Source of the DNA: Massilia sp. YIM B02769
GTDB taxonomy: Bacteria > Pseudomonadota > Gammaproteobacteria > Burkholderiales > Burkholderiaceae_D
Direction: 5' to 3'
NCBI RefSeq assembly: GCF_030411995.1
Contig: NZ_JASNRC010000001.1
Location: 1 to 64,000, forward strand
DNA length: 64,000 bases
A program made the translations under genes and the position numbers. The notes under the pieces were generated by a model that saw nothing but the letters and a program-made list of their open reading frames with translations, did not search any database and was not told the origin of the DNA. Positions 25,488-36,343 of the stretch are shown piece by piece (position 1 is the first letter of the stretch; every line of letters begins with the position of its first letter).

Positions 25488-26594
25488 ATGCAACTGGTCA
25501 AAACCACCCGAGACACGCTTCTCCGGCCACTGCAGATCGTGAGCGGTATTGTCGAGCGTCGGCACACCATGCCGATTCTGGCCAATATCCTCATCCGCAA
25601 GGACGGCGAGAGCGTCTCCTTCCTGTCGACCGACACCGAAGTGCAGATCACCACGCATGCCAACATCGGTTCCGGCCCGGACGTGACCGGCACCACCGTA
25701 GCCGCACGCAAGCTGCTGGACATCCTGCGCGCGCTGCCGGAATCCGGCGACGTGACCATGACCCTGGCCAACAAGCGCCTGGCTGTGCAGAGCGGCAAGT
25801 CGCGCTTCGCGCTGCAGACCCTGGCCGCCGAGGAATTTCCGACCGTCTCGGTCGCGGAAAGCCACAACGCCTCGGTGACCCTGCCGCAAAAGACGCTGAA
25901 GCACCTGTTCAACATGGTGCACTTCGCGATGGCCCAGCAAGACATCCGCTACTACCTGAACGGCCTGCTGCTTGTGCTGGACGGTAACAAGGTGATCGCC
26001 GTGGCCACCGACGGCCACCGCCTGGCCTTCAGCCAGGTCGAAGCCGAGCAGACCTTCGAGCGCCAGGAAGTCATCATCCCGCGCAAGACCATCATCGAAC
26101 TGCAGCGCCTGCTGGAAGAAAGCGACGAGACCGTCCAGCTGGACATCGCCGCCTCGCAGGTGAAACTCACCTTCGCCGACATCGAGCTGGTGTCGAAACT
26201 GGTTGAGGGCAAGTTCCCTGACTACACCCGCGTGATCCCGAAGGGCTACAAGAACGACTTCACGATCAGCCGCGACGAACTGCTGCGCTCGCTGCAGCGC
26301 GCCGCGATCATGACCAGCGACAAGTTCAAGGGCGTGCGCTGCATCATCACCCCGGGCAGCATGAAGATCAGCTCGACCAACGCCGACCAGGAAGAAGCGG
26401 TGGAAGAACTGGAAATCGACTACGGCGGCGACGCCATCGACATCGGTTTCAACGTCACCTACCTGCTCGACGTGCTGAACAATTTGAAGTGCGACCAGGT
26501 GAACATCGCCCTGGGCGATTCGAATTCGTCGGCCCTGATCTCGATTCCCGACAATGGCGACTTCAAGTACGTCGTCATGCCGATGCGTATCTGA
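25488..26594 (+). CDS. dnaN: DNA polymerase III beta sliding clamp
   Basis: The 368-residue protein begins MQLVKTTRDTLLRPLQIVSG and ends in the clamp C-terminal motif YVVMPMRI. It forms the dimeric ring that tethers polymerases to DNA. GAGGATAACT provides a ribosome-binding site just before the ATG. It is followed by gyrB. Confidence 0.98.
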   Translation: MQLVKTTRDTLLRPLQIVSGIVERRHTMPILANILIRKDGESVSFLSTDTEVQITTHANIGSGPDVTGTTVAARKLLDILRALPESGDVTMTLANKRLAVQSGKSRFALQTLAAEEFPTVSVAESHNASVTLPQKTLKHLFNMVHFAMAQQDIRYYLNGLLLVLDGNKVIAVATDGHRLAFSQVEAEQTFERQEVIIPRKTIIELQRLLEESDETVQLDIAASQVKLTFADIELVSKLVEGKFPDYTRVIPKGYKNDFTISRDELLRSLQRAAIMTSDKFKGVRCIITPGSMKISSTNADQEEAVEELEIDYGGDAIDIGFNVTYLLDVLNNLKCDQVNIALGDSNSSALISIPDNGDFKYVVMPMRI

Positions 26595-26670
26595 TTCAAC
26601 GCATCCGGGCCGCGCCTTGTTTTATCTGGGTCGCGGCCCGAACTGAGCAGTCTGAATACACAGTTTTTAG

Positions 26671-29184
<2,514 letters not shown>

Positions 29185-29223
29185 TGGTAAACGTCAGCTG
29201 CAATTGATGTGCTAGAACCCTAC

Positions 29224-29256
29224 AAAGGGCCAGCCTATGGGCTGGCCCTTTGCTTT
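29224..29256 (+). terminator. Rho-independent terminator after gyrB
   Basis: A perfect 12-bp stem, AAAGGGCCAGCC with its complement around the loop TATG (29224-29251), is followed by GCTTTT. The symmetrical stem could also end leftward transcripts from the small convergent gene. Confidence 0.8.
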
Positions 29257-29564
29257 TACCAGCGCCCTTTTGACATAGCAAGCGCTATCAAATAGAAAAC
29301 TCCCGCCCACAGTAAGACTACGGCGAAAGCACAGCAAGTGCTATACACATAGGTCCGTTTTCGGTAGGAATCGCTCTTAAACATTGGCAAGGTAAAGACG
29401 AGCGGAGCACAGACGATGCATACCCCTAAAAGAACAATTAGCGCTTCAGGCGCTTGCATGAAGATGATAAGCGGTGTGAGATGCCAGATGAGAAATGGAA
29501 AAACAAGCAACCAGGCTAACCGGTGAAGCAAGTTTCGACTTAATCTCATCGCTTCCTCACACAT
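29256..29564 (-). CDS. Small hypothetical membrane protein
   Basis: Up to 102 residues (97 if the second Met at 29549 is used) with about three hydrophobic helices (LAWLLVFPFLIWHL; ALIVLLGVCIVCAPLVFTLP; FAVVLLWAGVFYLIALAM). No family is recognised. Base composition is lower in GC than the neighbouring gyrB, marking the start of an accessory stretch. Confidence 0.5.
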   Translation of the reverse strand: MCEEAMRLSRNLLHRLAWLLVFPFLIWHLTPLIIFMQAPEALIVLLGVCIVCAPLVFTLPMFKSDSYRKRTYVYSTCCAFAVVLLWAGVFYLIALAMSKGRW

Positions 29565-29744
29565 ATACGTTTAATTTTTTTTCAATGAACACCGTCGTGT
29601 AGTTGATGAAACAAGACGCTCAGTAGTATCGAAAAGCTTAGTACAGAATGCCTGCTTATCTTTGCATTTGCTCATAGTCAGCCCTAACTACACGATGTGT
29701 GTATCGAATGTGTAACTCACAGCACTAGTTTGTTCAATTTCTAT

Positions 29745-29775
29745 TTGACATCTTTGTGCTTGCCAACTCTACAAT
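29745..29775 (+). promoter_or_regulatory. Promoter of the EVE-HNH endonuclease gene
   Basis: A consensus -35 TTGACA (29745-29750) and -10 TACAAT (29770-29775) are separated by a long 19-bp spacer, about 45 bp before the GTG start. Confidence 0.5.
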
Positions 29776-29817
29776 GTAGGCGCCACTTGAAGCTGGCCCA
29801 ACAATGAAAGAGCTGCC

Positions 29818-30798
29818 GTGAACGTCGCTTACTTACTTGCCAATACTCTTCAGCCGACCCAACAGCAATCTGCAAAAAACTACTGGTGGGTCAATCAAAA
29901 CCAAACCTATGCGGAAGAGATCGCCGGAAGCTTTCTCTGGTCTCCTAAGCTAAAGGCGAATGGTCACCAAAACCAGTTTTACAACTTCATGAAAGAGGTG
30001 CAGCCGGGTGACGTCATCTTCTCGTACTGCGCCACGCGCATCAAAGCCATCGGAATCGCTACCGGTCCTGCAGAAAGTGCACCTAAACCCGATTTTGGGC
30101 AAGCAGGTGGTAACTGGTCCGATGATGGTTGGCTTGTTCCTGTTGACTACACAGAGCTGATCAATACCATTCGTCCAAAAGATCACATCGACATTCTTCG
30201 CTCGCTCCTCCCCTCAAAGTACTCACCTCTACAGACGAATGGAGATGGGCTGCAATCGGTCTATCTCGCACACGTACCGACGCAAATGGCTGAGCTGCTG
30301 ATTGATCTCATCGGTAAAGAATACGTCGCAGTGTTGGAACGTGCGAATGACTTGCAGTACAAAGCTGAGTGCGATGTGCTTGAGGAAGGGATCGTTGGAC
30401 GAACCGATATTGGCGTCACGATGAAAGAGCAACTCGTGAAGTCGCGCCGAGGCCAAGGCCTCTTCAAAATCAATGTCCGTCGGAACGAAAAGGCCTGTCG
30501 CGTTACTGGCGTAACGGACCCTCGCAATCTACGTGCAAGCCATATCAAGCCGTGGAAAGACTGCTCAGATACAGAGAAGCTCAACGGTTGTAACGGCTTC
30601 ATGTTGGCGCCGCACGTTGATCACTTATTCGACCGAGGCTTCATCTCTTTCGCCGATAACGGTGACCTGATTATCTCTCCGACATTGGACCGCTCTATCC
30701 TGCAGCGATGGGGTATTCCCGATGTGCTGAACATTGGCTCGGTGAAGAGCCAAGCTCCCTTTCTTGCCTACCACCGCGCCCACGTACTGAGAAAGTAA
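29818..30798 (+). CDS. EVE-like domain HNH endonuclease, predicted type IV restriction enzyme
   Basis: The 326-residue protein joins an N-terminal EVE/PUA-like domain (about 1-150; YWWVNQNQTYAEEIAG, then FLWSPK and QPGDVIFSYCATRIKAIGIA) to a C-terminal HNH_2 nuclease. The nuclease contains CRVTGV, RASHIKPW with His242, and HVDHLFDRGFISF with His266. EVE domains bind modified bases, and EVE-HNH proteins are known or predicted modification-dependent restriction enzymes against phage DNA. The GTG start is supported by GAAAGAG upstream. It sits alone in lower-GC DNA with no methyltransferase beside it. Confidence 0.8.
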   Translation: MNVAYLLANTLQPTQQQSAKNYWWVNQNQTYAEEIAGSFLWSPKLKANGHQNQFYNFMKEVQPGDVIFSYCATRIKAIGIATGPAESAPKPDFGQAGGNWSDDGWLVPVDYTELINTIRPKDHIDILRSLLPSKYSPLQTNGDGLQSVYLAHVPTQMAELLIDLIGKEYVAVLERANDLQYKAECDVLEEGIVGRTDIGVTMKEQLVKSRRGQGLFKINVRRNEKACRVTGVTDPRNLRASHIKPWKDCSDTEKLNGCNGFMLAPHVDHLFDRGFISFADNGDLIISPTLDRSILQRWGIPDVLNIGSVKSQAPFLAYHRAHVLRK

Positions 30799-30841
30799 GT
30801 TCGATCCCAGTTGATGCTCGTGCTAGGCACACGTGCGTGCC

Positions 30842-31984
30842 CTACATCTTTTCTTTTAACGCCAACGTGCCAACTGCAACGGTTTTGCCATGGAAGACAA
30901 ACAAACGCCCCAGCGGGCGCTCTACCCAACGGTGAAAAAACACGCCGACAACCATACTAGTCGCCCAGGCCATTGCTACCCCAAGGGCTTGCCATGCAGG
31001 TTGAAGATTGATGAAGCGAGCGAAGACTGCATTCATCACCAGGCAGATTGGGAAGTGAACCAAGAACACCGAGTACGAGACATTACCGGCAAATCGCAGG
31101 AATGACGTGCCAACTGAACGGGACGCGAACAGTGAAGCGCGTCCAAACATACAGAGCAGGCATGCCACCACCAAAGCCAGCGCAATACGCACTCGGAAGT
31201 CGACTGCCAGCGCAGCCAAGGCAGGAATAAGCAGCATGCCAAGCAAAATCGTGACAGCTCGCGAGGACCGCTGGGTATCGCTGGCCCACCAGGCCAAGAC
31301 GCCTAGCCCATAGCTGCCAAAGAAGTAAAACGCCGAGATATCCCAGTCCGCGTCACGGTTGAAAACGAACAGTGAACTGCTCACTGCCGCCATGACAACG
31401 ACAGGCATCAACCAGCTCTTCAAGCGGCTAAACGCGACTCGACCACAAGACCAAAGCAGCACAGTCATCAAGGCATAGAGCTGAAAGTCAATCGCCACAT
31501 ACCAGGCTCCCGCAGACAATGCTTCGTAGCCGAGCACATCATGTAGCAGGAGGGCGTGTGCGCTTAGCTGAGCAAAACTTGGGGGCGCAGAAATCGACGG
31601 GTGTGTCATCCACATGCTTGCTAGTGCAGATGCACCGATCGCGAGCAGCATGGCGACCAAAAACGGCGGCGCTAGTTTGACGTAACGTCGATAGATCGTT
31701 TGGAAAGGATGAGCCATGCCAGGCAAGCCGCGAGGCGAAAGCGACTTCGCAGCCAGGAACCCGCCGATCACTAGGAACACCTGCACCGCAATCCGCGCAT
31801 CGTCTGCCAGAAAATCAAACACCCCCGGCGCCAACACCCGCGCATGATCCGCCATCGGCCCATAGAACGCCAGATGATGCAGCACGATCAGCTGCGCTGC
31901 CACGGCCTTCAATAGATTAATCAGTACATACTGTTTATCCTGCGCCCCAGCCGAACCGGGCGCCACCGCTACTGTTCCACTCAT
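30842..31984 (-). CDS. Acyltransferase family 3 (OafA/YrhL-like) membrane protein
   Basis: The 380-residue polytopic protein has the Acyl_transf_3 hallmarks: an early His in LIVLHHLAFYGP, RIAVQVFLVIGGFLAAKSL and a FHRWVERPLGRL segment near the C-terminus. Such enzymes add acetyl or other acyl groups to cell-surface sugars. It converges with the EVE-HNH gene. A degenerate REP-like half overlaps its stop codon. Confidence 0.85.
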   Translation of the reverse strand: MSGTVAVAPGSAGAQDKQYVLINLLKAVAAQLIVLHHLAFYGPMADHARVLAPGVFDFLADDARIAVQVFLVIGGFLAAKSLSPRGLPGMAHPFQTIYRRYVKLAPPFLVAMLLAIGASALASMWMTHPSISAPPSFAQLSAHALLLHDVLGYEALSAGAWYVAIDFQLYALMTVLLWSCGRVAFSRLKSWLMPVVVMAAVSSSLFVFNRDADWDISAFYFFGSYGLGVLAWWASDTQRSSRAVTILLGMLLIPALAALAVDFRVRIALALVVACLLCMFGRASLFASRSVGTSFLRFAGNVSYSVFLVHFPICLVMNAVFARFINLQPAWQALGVAMAWATSMVVGVFFHRWVERPLGRLFVFHGKTVAVGTLALKEKM

Positions 31985-32258
31985 CGCAACCTCACCTGCT
32001 TACCTTCAACAAATCCGCTCGACATAACCCAAGCAAGAATGCTGTCGATACTGCCGGCCGGCCTGCATCATAGCCGAGCTTGCAACTTTGTGTCGTCGCC
32101 CAGCTGAGCTTGCAATACAGTTGCCCTAAAGTGAAAGTTGCTCGCTATTGCACTGTGGTACCCTCACCGCATGCGCAAGGTGCACCACCACCCAGCATGC
32201 AAGGTACAGGCAGCAAACCCGCGCATTGTTTTCGCCAACAACGACGTGGCCTTACCTG

Positions 32259-33986
32259 ATGAAATTTGAAACGAAGATCAAAACCGCAGCGGCCGCCATC
32301 ATCCTGGTGATGTCTACTGTTGCCATCCTGCCGATGATCGTCAACCGCCAGGTCGCGGCGGTGATGGATGAACTCGATAGTGCCGCCAACGTCGAGCGGC
32401 TGCAGTTGACCCTGCTGGAGATGCTGCTGAATGCCGAAACGGCCCAGCGCGGCTTTGTTGTCACCGGCAGCGAACGCTTCCTCGAACCGTATTACGCGGC
32501 CCTCAACACCATCCCGTCGACCCAGGCCGCGTTACGCAAGGAGATGACGAGCAGCGCCGAAGTGGCACGTGCCGACGCCATCGAGCAGGCCACCGCAGCC
32601 AAGCTGCATACCGTAACGGAGACGATCAACCTGCGCCGCGACCAGGGTTTCGGCGCGGCCGCCTCCCTGATTGCGATGGGCATGGGCAAGGCGCAGATGG
32701 ACAAGCTGCGCCAGCTCATCGGCAGCGAGCTCACTTTCTACGCGCAGCGGCGCAGCCAGCTCAGCGCACAGCTGCGCAACACCGCGAATTCGGCCGCCAC
32801 CGTGAGCCTGGTCGCCACGATCACCAACATCCTCTTCCTGGCCGGGATGCTGTTCGCCGGCCAGCGCGTGCTGCGCCAGAGGAATGCGGCCGAACACAAG
32901 GCCCAGGCCGCCGCCGATCACGCCGAGGTGACGGCCGAGCGCATCTCGATCCAGAACGACCTGCTCTTCCGCAGTGCCGAGCTGATGCATTCCCTGGAGC
33001 TGGCGGAGTCGGTCGACGAGTCGGCAGGCATCATCGCCAGCTACCTGCCGCGCCTGCTGCCCCGGCTGTCGGGCAGTCTCTACCTGTACAACAATTCACG
33101 TGATCTCCTCGAACGCAAGGCCGGCTGGGGCGTGTTCGATGCCGAGCCGGAGACCATCGAAGCGCTCGACTGCTGGGCGCTGCGGCGCGGTAGTCCGCAC
33201 CTGTACGTCGGTGGCGACGGGCTCGTCTGCCGGCATGCAAGCGATACGAGCCTTGACCGCCTGTGCCTGCCGCTCGTCACGCAAGGCGACGTCATCGGCT
33301 GCATTACCGTCACCGGCGACGAACTGGCCAAGGCCGAGGAAATCCAGCGCGCCTGGATCGGCCAGGTGGCCGAGCAGCTCGGCTTGGCGCTCAGCAACGT
33401 CAAGCTACGCGTGTCGCTGCGCCAGCAATCGATCATCGACCCGCTCACCCAGCTCTACAACCGCCGCTACCTGGACGAAGTGCTGAAGCGCGAACTGGCG
33501 CGCGCCAGCCGCAGCGGCGTGCCGCTGAGTGTGCTCGTGCTCGACCTCGACCACTTCAAGCGCATCAACGATACCTATGGTCACGAAGGCGGCGACGCCA
33601 TCCTGCGCAAGGTGGCGGCGGCGCTGCGCGAGAATATCCGCTCGGGCGATGTCGCCTGCCGCATGGGCGGCGAGGAAATGGTGGTGCTGCTGCCCGAGTG
33701 CGATACCGAGAACGCATTGAAACGCGCCGATGCGCTGCGCATCGTGATTGCCGCCGGCGACGTGCTGCACAATGGCCAGCGCATTGGCGCGACCGCGTCG
33801 ATCGGGGTGGCGTCCTATCCGGCGCATGGGCACAACGTGCAGACGCTGGTGCATGCGGCCGACCTTGCGCTGTACGAGGCCAAGCATGAGGGGCGTAATT
33901 GCGTGCGCGTTGCACGAGCCAGTGCATTGCTTGAACTAGGTGGGCAGGAGTCTGCTGAGGACAATAAAGAGCGTCGATCCAGTTAA
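32259..33986 (+). CDS. Membrane diguanylate cyclase, CHASE3-GAF-GGDEF
   Basis: This 575-residue protein has a first membrane helix (residues 7-25), a periplasmic CHASE3 domain (AETAQRGFVVTGSERFLEPY), a second helix (about 180-205), a GAF-like domain (about 245-390) and a C-terminal GGDEF domain. The active motif is GGEEM at 470-474. An RxxD inhibitory site (RSGD, 461-464) lies five residues before it, so c-di-GMP feedback is expected. It makes c-di-GMP from GTP. A hairpin terminator follows. Confidence 0.9.
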   Translation: MKFETKIKTAAAAIILVMSTVAILPMIVNRQVAAVMDELDSAANVERLQLTLLEMLLNAETAQRGFVVTGSERFLEPYYAALNTIPSTQAALRKEMTSSAEVARADAIEQATAAKLHTVTETINLRRDQGFGAAASLIAMGMGKAQMDKLRQLIGSELTFYAQRRSQLSAQLRNTANSAATVSLVATITNILFLAGMLFAGQRVLRQRNAAEHKAQAAADHAEVTAERISIQNDLLFRSAELMHSLELAESVDESAGIIASYLPRLLPRLSGSLYLYNNSRDLLERKAGWGVFDAEPETIEALDCWALRRGSPHLYVGGDGLVCRHASDTSLDRLCLPLVTQGDVIGCITVTGDELAKAEEIQRAWIGQVAEQLGLALSNVKLRVSLRQQSIIDPLTQLYNRRYLDEVLKRELARASRSGVPLSVLVLDLDHFKRINDTYGHEGGDAILRKVAAALRENIRSGDVACRMGGEEMVVLLPECDTENALKRADALRIVIAAGDVLHNGQRIGATASIGVASYPAHGHNVQTLVHAADLALYEAKHEGRNCVRVARASALLELGGQESAEDNKERRSS

Positions 33987-34036
33987 GAATTTTCTTATCT
34001 CGGCAGGAATTCAACAGTAAGTGCTAGCGTCAAACC

Positions 34037-34069
34037 GGCGAGCTATTCAATCAGCTCGCCGTCTCTTTT
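34037..34069 (+). terminator. Probable terminator after the diguanylate cyclase
   Basis: GGCGAGCT (34037-34044) pairs with AGCTCGCC (34053-34060), followed by the T-rich GTCTCTTTT. Confidence 0.55.
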
Positions 34070-34235
34070 CCTTCTCTTCTCATCAAATTCTCCAGCAATT
34101 GCCAAGCGCTCTTGGCGTTGACCTTCCTTAACGTCGGCTAGTAATCCTGGCTCCACAATCTCGGCTGTTCGAATCGCTTGCAGTGACCTGCTCGCGTTCA
34201 CGAGCACACCGTTTAACAACTGGATTGGAGCGAAC

Positions 34236-34730
34236 ATGGCTATCGACGCATATCTGCAAATAGACGGAATCAAAGGTGAGTCCCAGGACGATGGGCACAA
34301 GGGTTGGATCGAATGCCTCGATGTGGACTTTGGCGTGACACAGCCGCGCAGTGCAACGGCATCCACGGGTGGCGGCCATACTGCGGAGCGTGCCGAGTTC
34401 GACGACATCCTGCTGTCGAAGATGACGGACCTGTCGACACCCATTCTGCTTCAGCACTGCGCGATGGGCAAGACCATCCCGAAGGCGAAGTTCGAATTCA
34501 TGCGTGCGGATGGCGATGGCAAGCCGATCAAGTATTTCGAGATCGAGCTCGAGAATGTGCTGATCGGTATGTGCAAGCCTGGCGTTCAACCGGGTACTGG
34601 CATGACCGAGAACCTCTGCCTGAAATTCTCGAAAGTGAAATGGAAGTACACACAGCAGAAAATCGCTGGTGGTACGGGAGGCAGCACGCTGGGAGGCTGG
34701 GACTTGGCAGTGAATAAAGTGGCAGCATAG
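34236..34730 (+). CDS. hcp: Hcp family type VI secretion tube protein
   Basis: The 164-residue protein is a typical Hcp: MAIDAYLQIDGIKGES at the start, SKMTDLSTPILLQHCAMGK in the middle and a beta-rich C-terminus (FSKVKWKYTQQ). Hcp hexamers form the expelled tube and carry small effectors in their lumen. GGAGCGAAC lies just before the ATG. No other T6SS structural genes are in the window, so this is an orphan hcp locus with its own cargo genes downstream. Confidence 0.93.
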   Translation: MAIDAYLQIDGIKGESQDDGHKGWIECLDVDFGVTQPRSATASTGGGHTAERAEFDDILLSKMTDLSTPILLQHCAMGKTIPKAKFEFMRADGDGKPIKYFEIELENVLIGMCKPGVQPGTGMTENLCLKFSKVKWKYTQQKIAGGTGGSTLGGWDLAVNKVAA

Positions 34731-34738
34731 GGGTACAC

Positions 34739-35119
34739 ATGCCGCTCGATACCGAAAAACTCGCGAAGCATTTGCGCGACAAGGCGGTGGACAGAAGTCG
34801 AGGCCAATGCGCGTACTACGTCCGACTTGCTTTACAGGCTGGCGGTGCGAACCTGGAAGGTCATCCCAAACATGCTAAAGACTACGGACCTACCCTGCGA
34901 AGGATTGGATACAAGGAAATCGCAGTGGCGAACCCGGCAAGCTATAAATTCATGAAAGGCGACATTGTTGTGCTCCAGCCCTACGCGGGAGGGAATAAGT
35001 CTGGACACATTGCAGCATATGACGGAACGCAATGGATTTCGGATTTCTTTCAAAAGGACTTTTGGTCCGGTCCAAACTATCGAAAGCACAAACCCAGCCA
35101 TGTATTTTACCGCCCTTAG
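34739..35119 (+). CDS. Putative T6SS peptidoglycan amidase effector (NlpC/P60-CHAP-like)
   Basis: The 126-residue protein shows the papain-like amidase arrangement: Cys24 in SRGQCAYYVRLAL, His90 in KSGHIAAYDG, and acidic residues shortly after (Asp95, Asp102). It lacks a signal peptide, as expected for Hcp-carried cargo. Small size, position 8 bp after hcp and the downstream periplasmic partner all suggest a cell-wall-degrading effector. Which Tae family it belongs to is not clear. A non-secreted CHAP hydrolase is the alternative. Confidence 0.75.
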   Translation: MPLDTEKLAKHLRDKAVDRSRGQCAYYVRLALQAGGANLEGHPKHAKDYGPTLRRIGYKEIAVANPASYKFMKGDIVVLQPYAGGNKSGHIAAYDGTQWISDFFQKDFWSGPNYRKHKPSHVFYRP

Positions 35120-35681
35120 CCGCCTTGTTTCGGCAGCCACTCTGGCGATGGCCACAGCCAGTTCAGTTGCAGCACTGCCATCTCCTCGTATCCTGAGCGA
35201 ACCGGTCCTGGGCCTTCGCTACGAAGCGGCTCGAGTGAAATTCGAACCACTGCCCAAGCATGTAATTGCGAACTGTGAAAATATGGACGGTAACGCCGAG
35301 TGGCAAAGTGTATGGTTTATTTATGCACAGGCCACAACACCATCAGGCAGAACGTACTATGCTACCGGCGGCTATGAGATTGCCAGGAATTCATCTAGCA
35401 AACCTGGCTTCACGACCGGCGATGCGGGTCTTATCCTGTTCACGGACCGCGGCACCTGCACCACCCTCGAGCAAGTGCGCGACACATTCGATGCCAGATT
35501 ATTCGATGACGAGATAACGGAACCTGTTCTCAAGCTTCTTGCAGGCGATTATGCGAAAAGACTGGAGCGCGCCTTTGGAAGCAAGGCAAAGGTTCGAGCA
35601 GAAATACGGAATCAACACATCGACGAAGAATCGCTGTCGATCGAGCTGAAACAGGCGTTAAAACCGTATTTTTCGAAATAG
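35100..35681 (+). CDS. Putative periplasmic immunity protein for the T6SS amidase
   Basis: The 193-residue protein has a signal peptide (MYFTALSRLVSAATLAMA, cleavage likely near VAALP) and no recognised family. Its ATG lies inside the effector gene, overlapping by 20 bp in another frame, so production is coupled to the effector. Signal peptide, overlap and order match known effector-immunity pairs, in which the periplasmic partner blocks the amidase. Assignment rests on context alone. Confidence 0.65.
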   Translation: MYFTALSRLVSAATLAMATASSVAALPSPRILSEPVLGLRYEAARVKFEPLPKHVIANCENMDGNAEWQSVWFIYAQATTPSGRTYYATGGYEIARNSSSKPGFTTGDAGLILFTDRGTCTTLEQVRDTFDARLFDDEITEPVLKLLAGDYAKRLERAFGSKAKVRAEIRNQHIDEESLSIELKQALKPYFSK

Positions 35682-35727
35682 GACATCATATTCGTCGCTA
35701 GCGATTTATGGCGAATAGGCCTCAACA

Positions 35728-35757
35728 GGGTGGTATCGGCAACGATACCACCCTTTT
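35728..35757 (+). terminator. Rho-independent terminator closing the hcp cassette
   Basis: A perfect 11-bp stem, GGGTGGTATCG with its complement around GCAA, is followed by TTTT. It lies between the convergent immunity and flavin-reductase genes. Confidence 0.75.
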
Positions 35758-35779
35758 AACCAACTTAGCGGCAACCTGG

Positions 35780-36343
35780 CTAAGGCTCCTTCGCCAGCAT
35801 CCCCTTCGTCTTCCGACTAATCACCTTCCCCGCCACCCTGAACTCACCCGTCCCCGTGTAATGCAAGGTCTCCGGATGCTTCGGCGACCGCGCCACCCGC
35901 GCCGCCACCACTTCCCAGATAAAGAAGTTGTACTTCCCGACCAGGCTATCGTCATGCAAGCGGCAGACAAAATTCGCATAGCATTCGCGAATTACCGGCG
36001 CCGGCGCATCGAACCCATCGTCAACCGTCAGCCCGAAGCGCTCGAACTTGTCCACCTCGCTTCCCGAACAGGTGCCGATCCCCACCACCGCATCCACCAG
36101 CGCCGCGGTCGGCACATTGATCACACACTCCCGGCTCCGGCGCACCAGCTCGAAACTGTGATTCGACGATGCAATCACGCACCCCACCAGCGAAGGCGAA
36201 AACTCCATCACCGTATGCCACCCCATCGTCATCACATTGCGCTCGCCCGCATGCGATGAACTGAGCAGCACGATCGGCCCCGGCTCCAGCACACGCCGCA
36301 CCTGCTCCAGCGGCAAATCCACCTTGTCGAAACGGCGCCTCAC
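35780..36343 (-). CDS. Flavin reductase family protein (FMN-binding)
   Basis: The 187-residue protein has the split-barrel flavin-binding fold of the flavin reductase-like family (PGPIVLLSSSHAGERNVMTMGW; VIASSNHSFELVRRSRECVIN, given in parts). It probably reduces or binds FMN, or is a related oxidoreductase. The GTG start overlaps the stop of the upstream helicase gene (GTGA), so the two are translationally coupled. The longer upstream frame is a shadow of the helicase gene. Confidence 0.8.
   Translation of the reverse strand: MRRRFDKVDLPLEQVRRVLEPGPIVLLSSSHAGERNVMTMGWHTVMEFSPSLVGCVIASSNHSFELVRRSRECVINVPTAALVDAVVGIGTCSGSEVDKFERFGLTVDDGFDAPAPVIRECYANFVCRLHDDSLVGKYNFFIWEVVAARVARSPKHPETLHYTGTGEFRVAGKVISRKTKGMLAKEP

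Noticed and set aside
26608..26642. Inverted repeat GGGCCGCG/CGCGGCCC between dnaN and gyrB as a terminator
   Set aside because: The stem is good but the loop is long and no T-run follows, so termination is not supported.
34037..35757. Prophage origin for the Hcp and amidase genes
   Set aside because: No integrase, capsid, tail or lysis genes are nearby, and Hcp plus a signal-peptide partner fits type VI secretion better.
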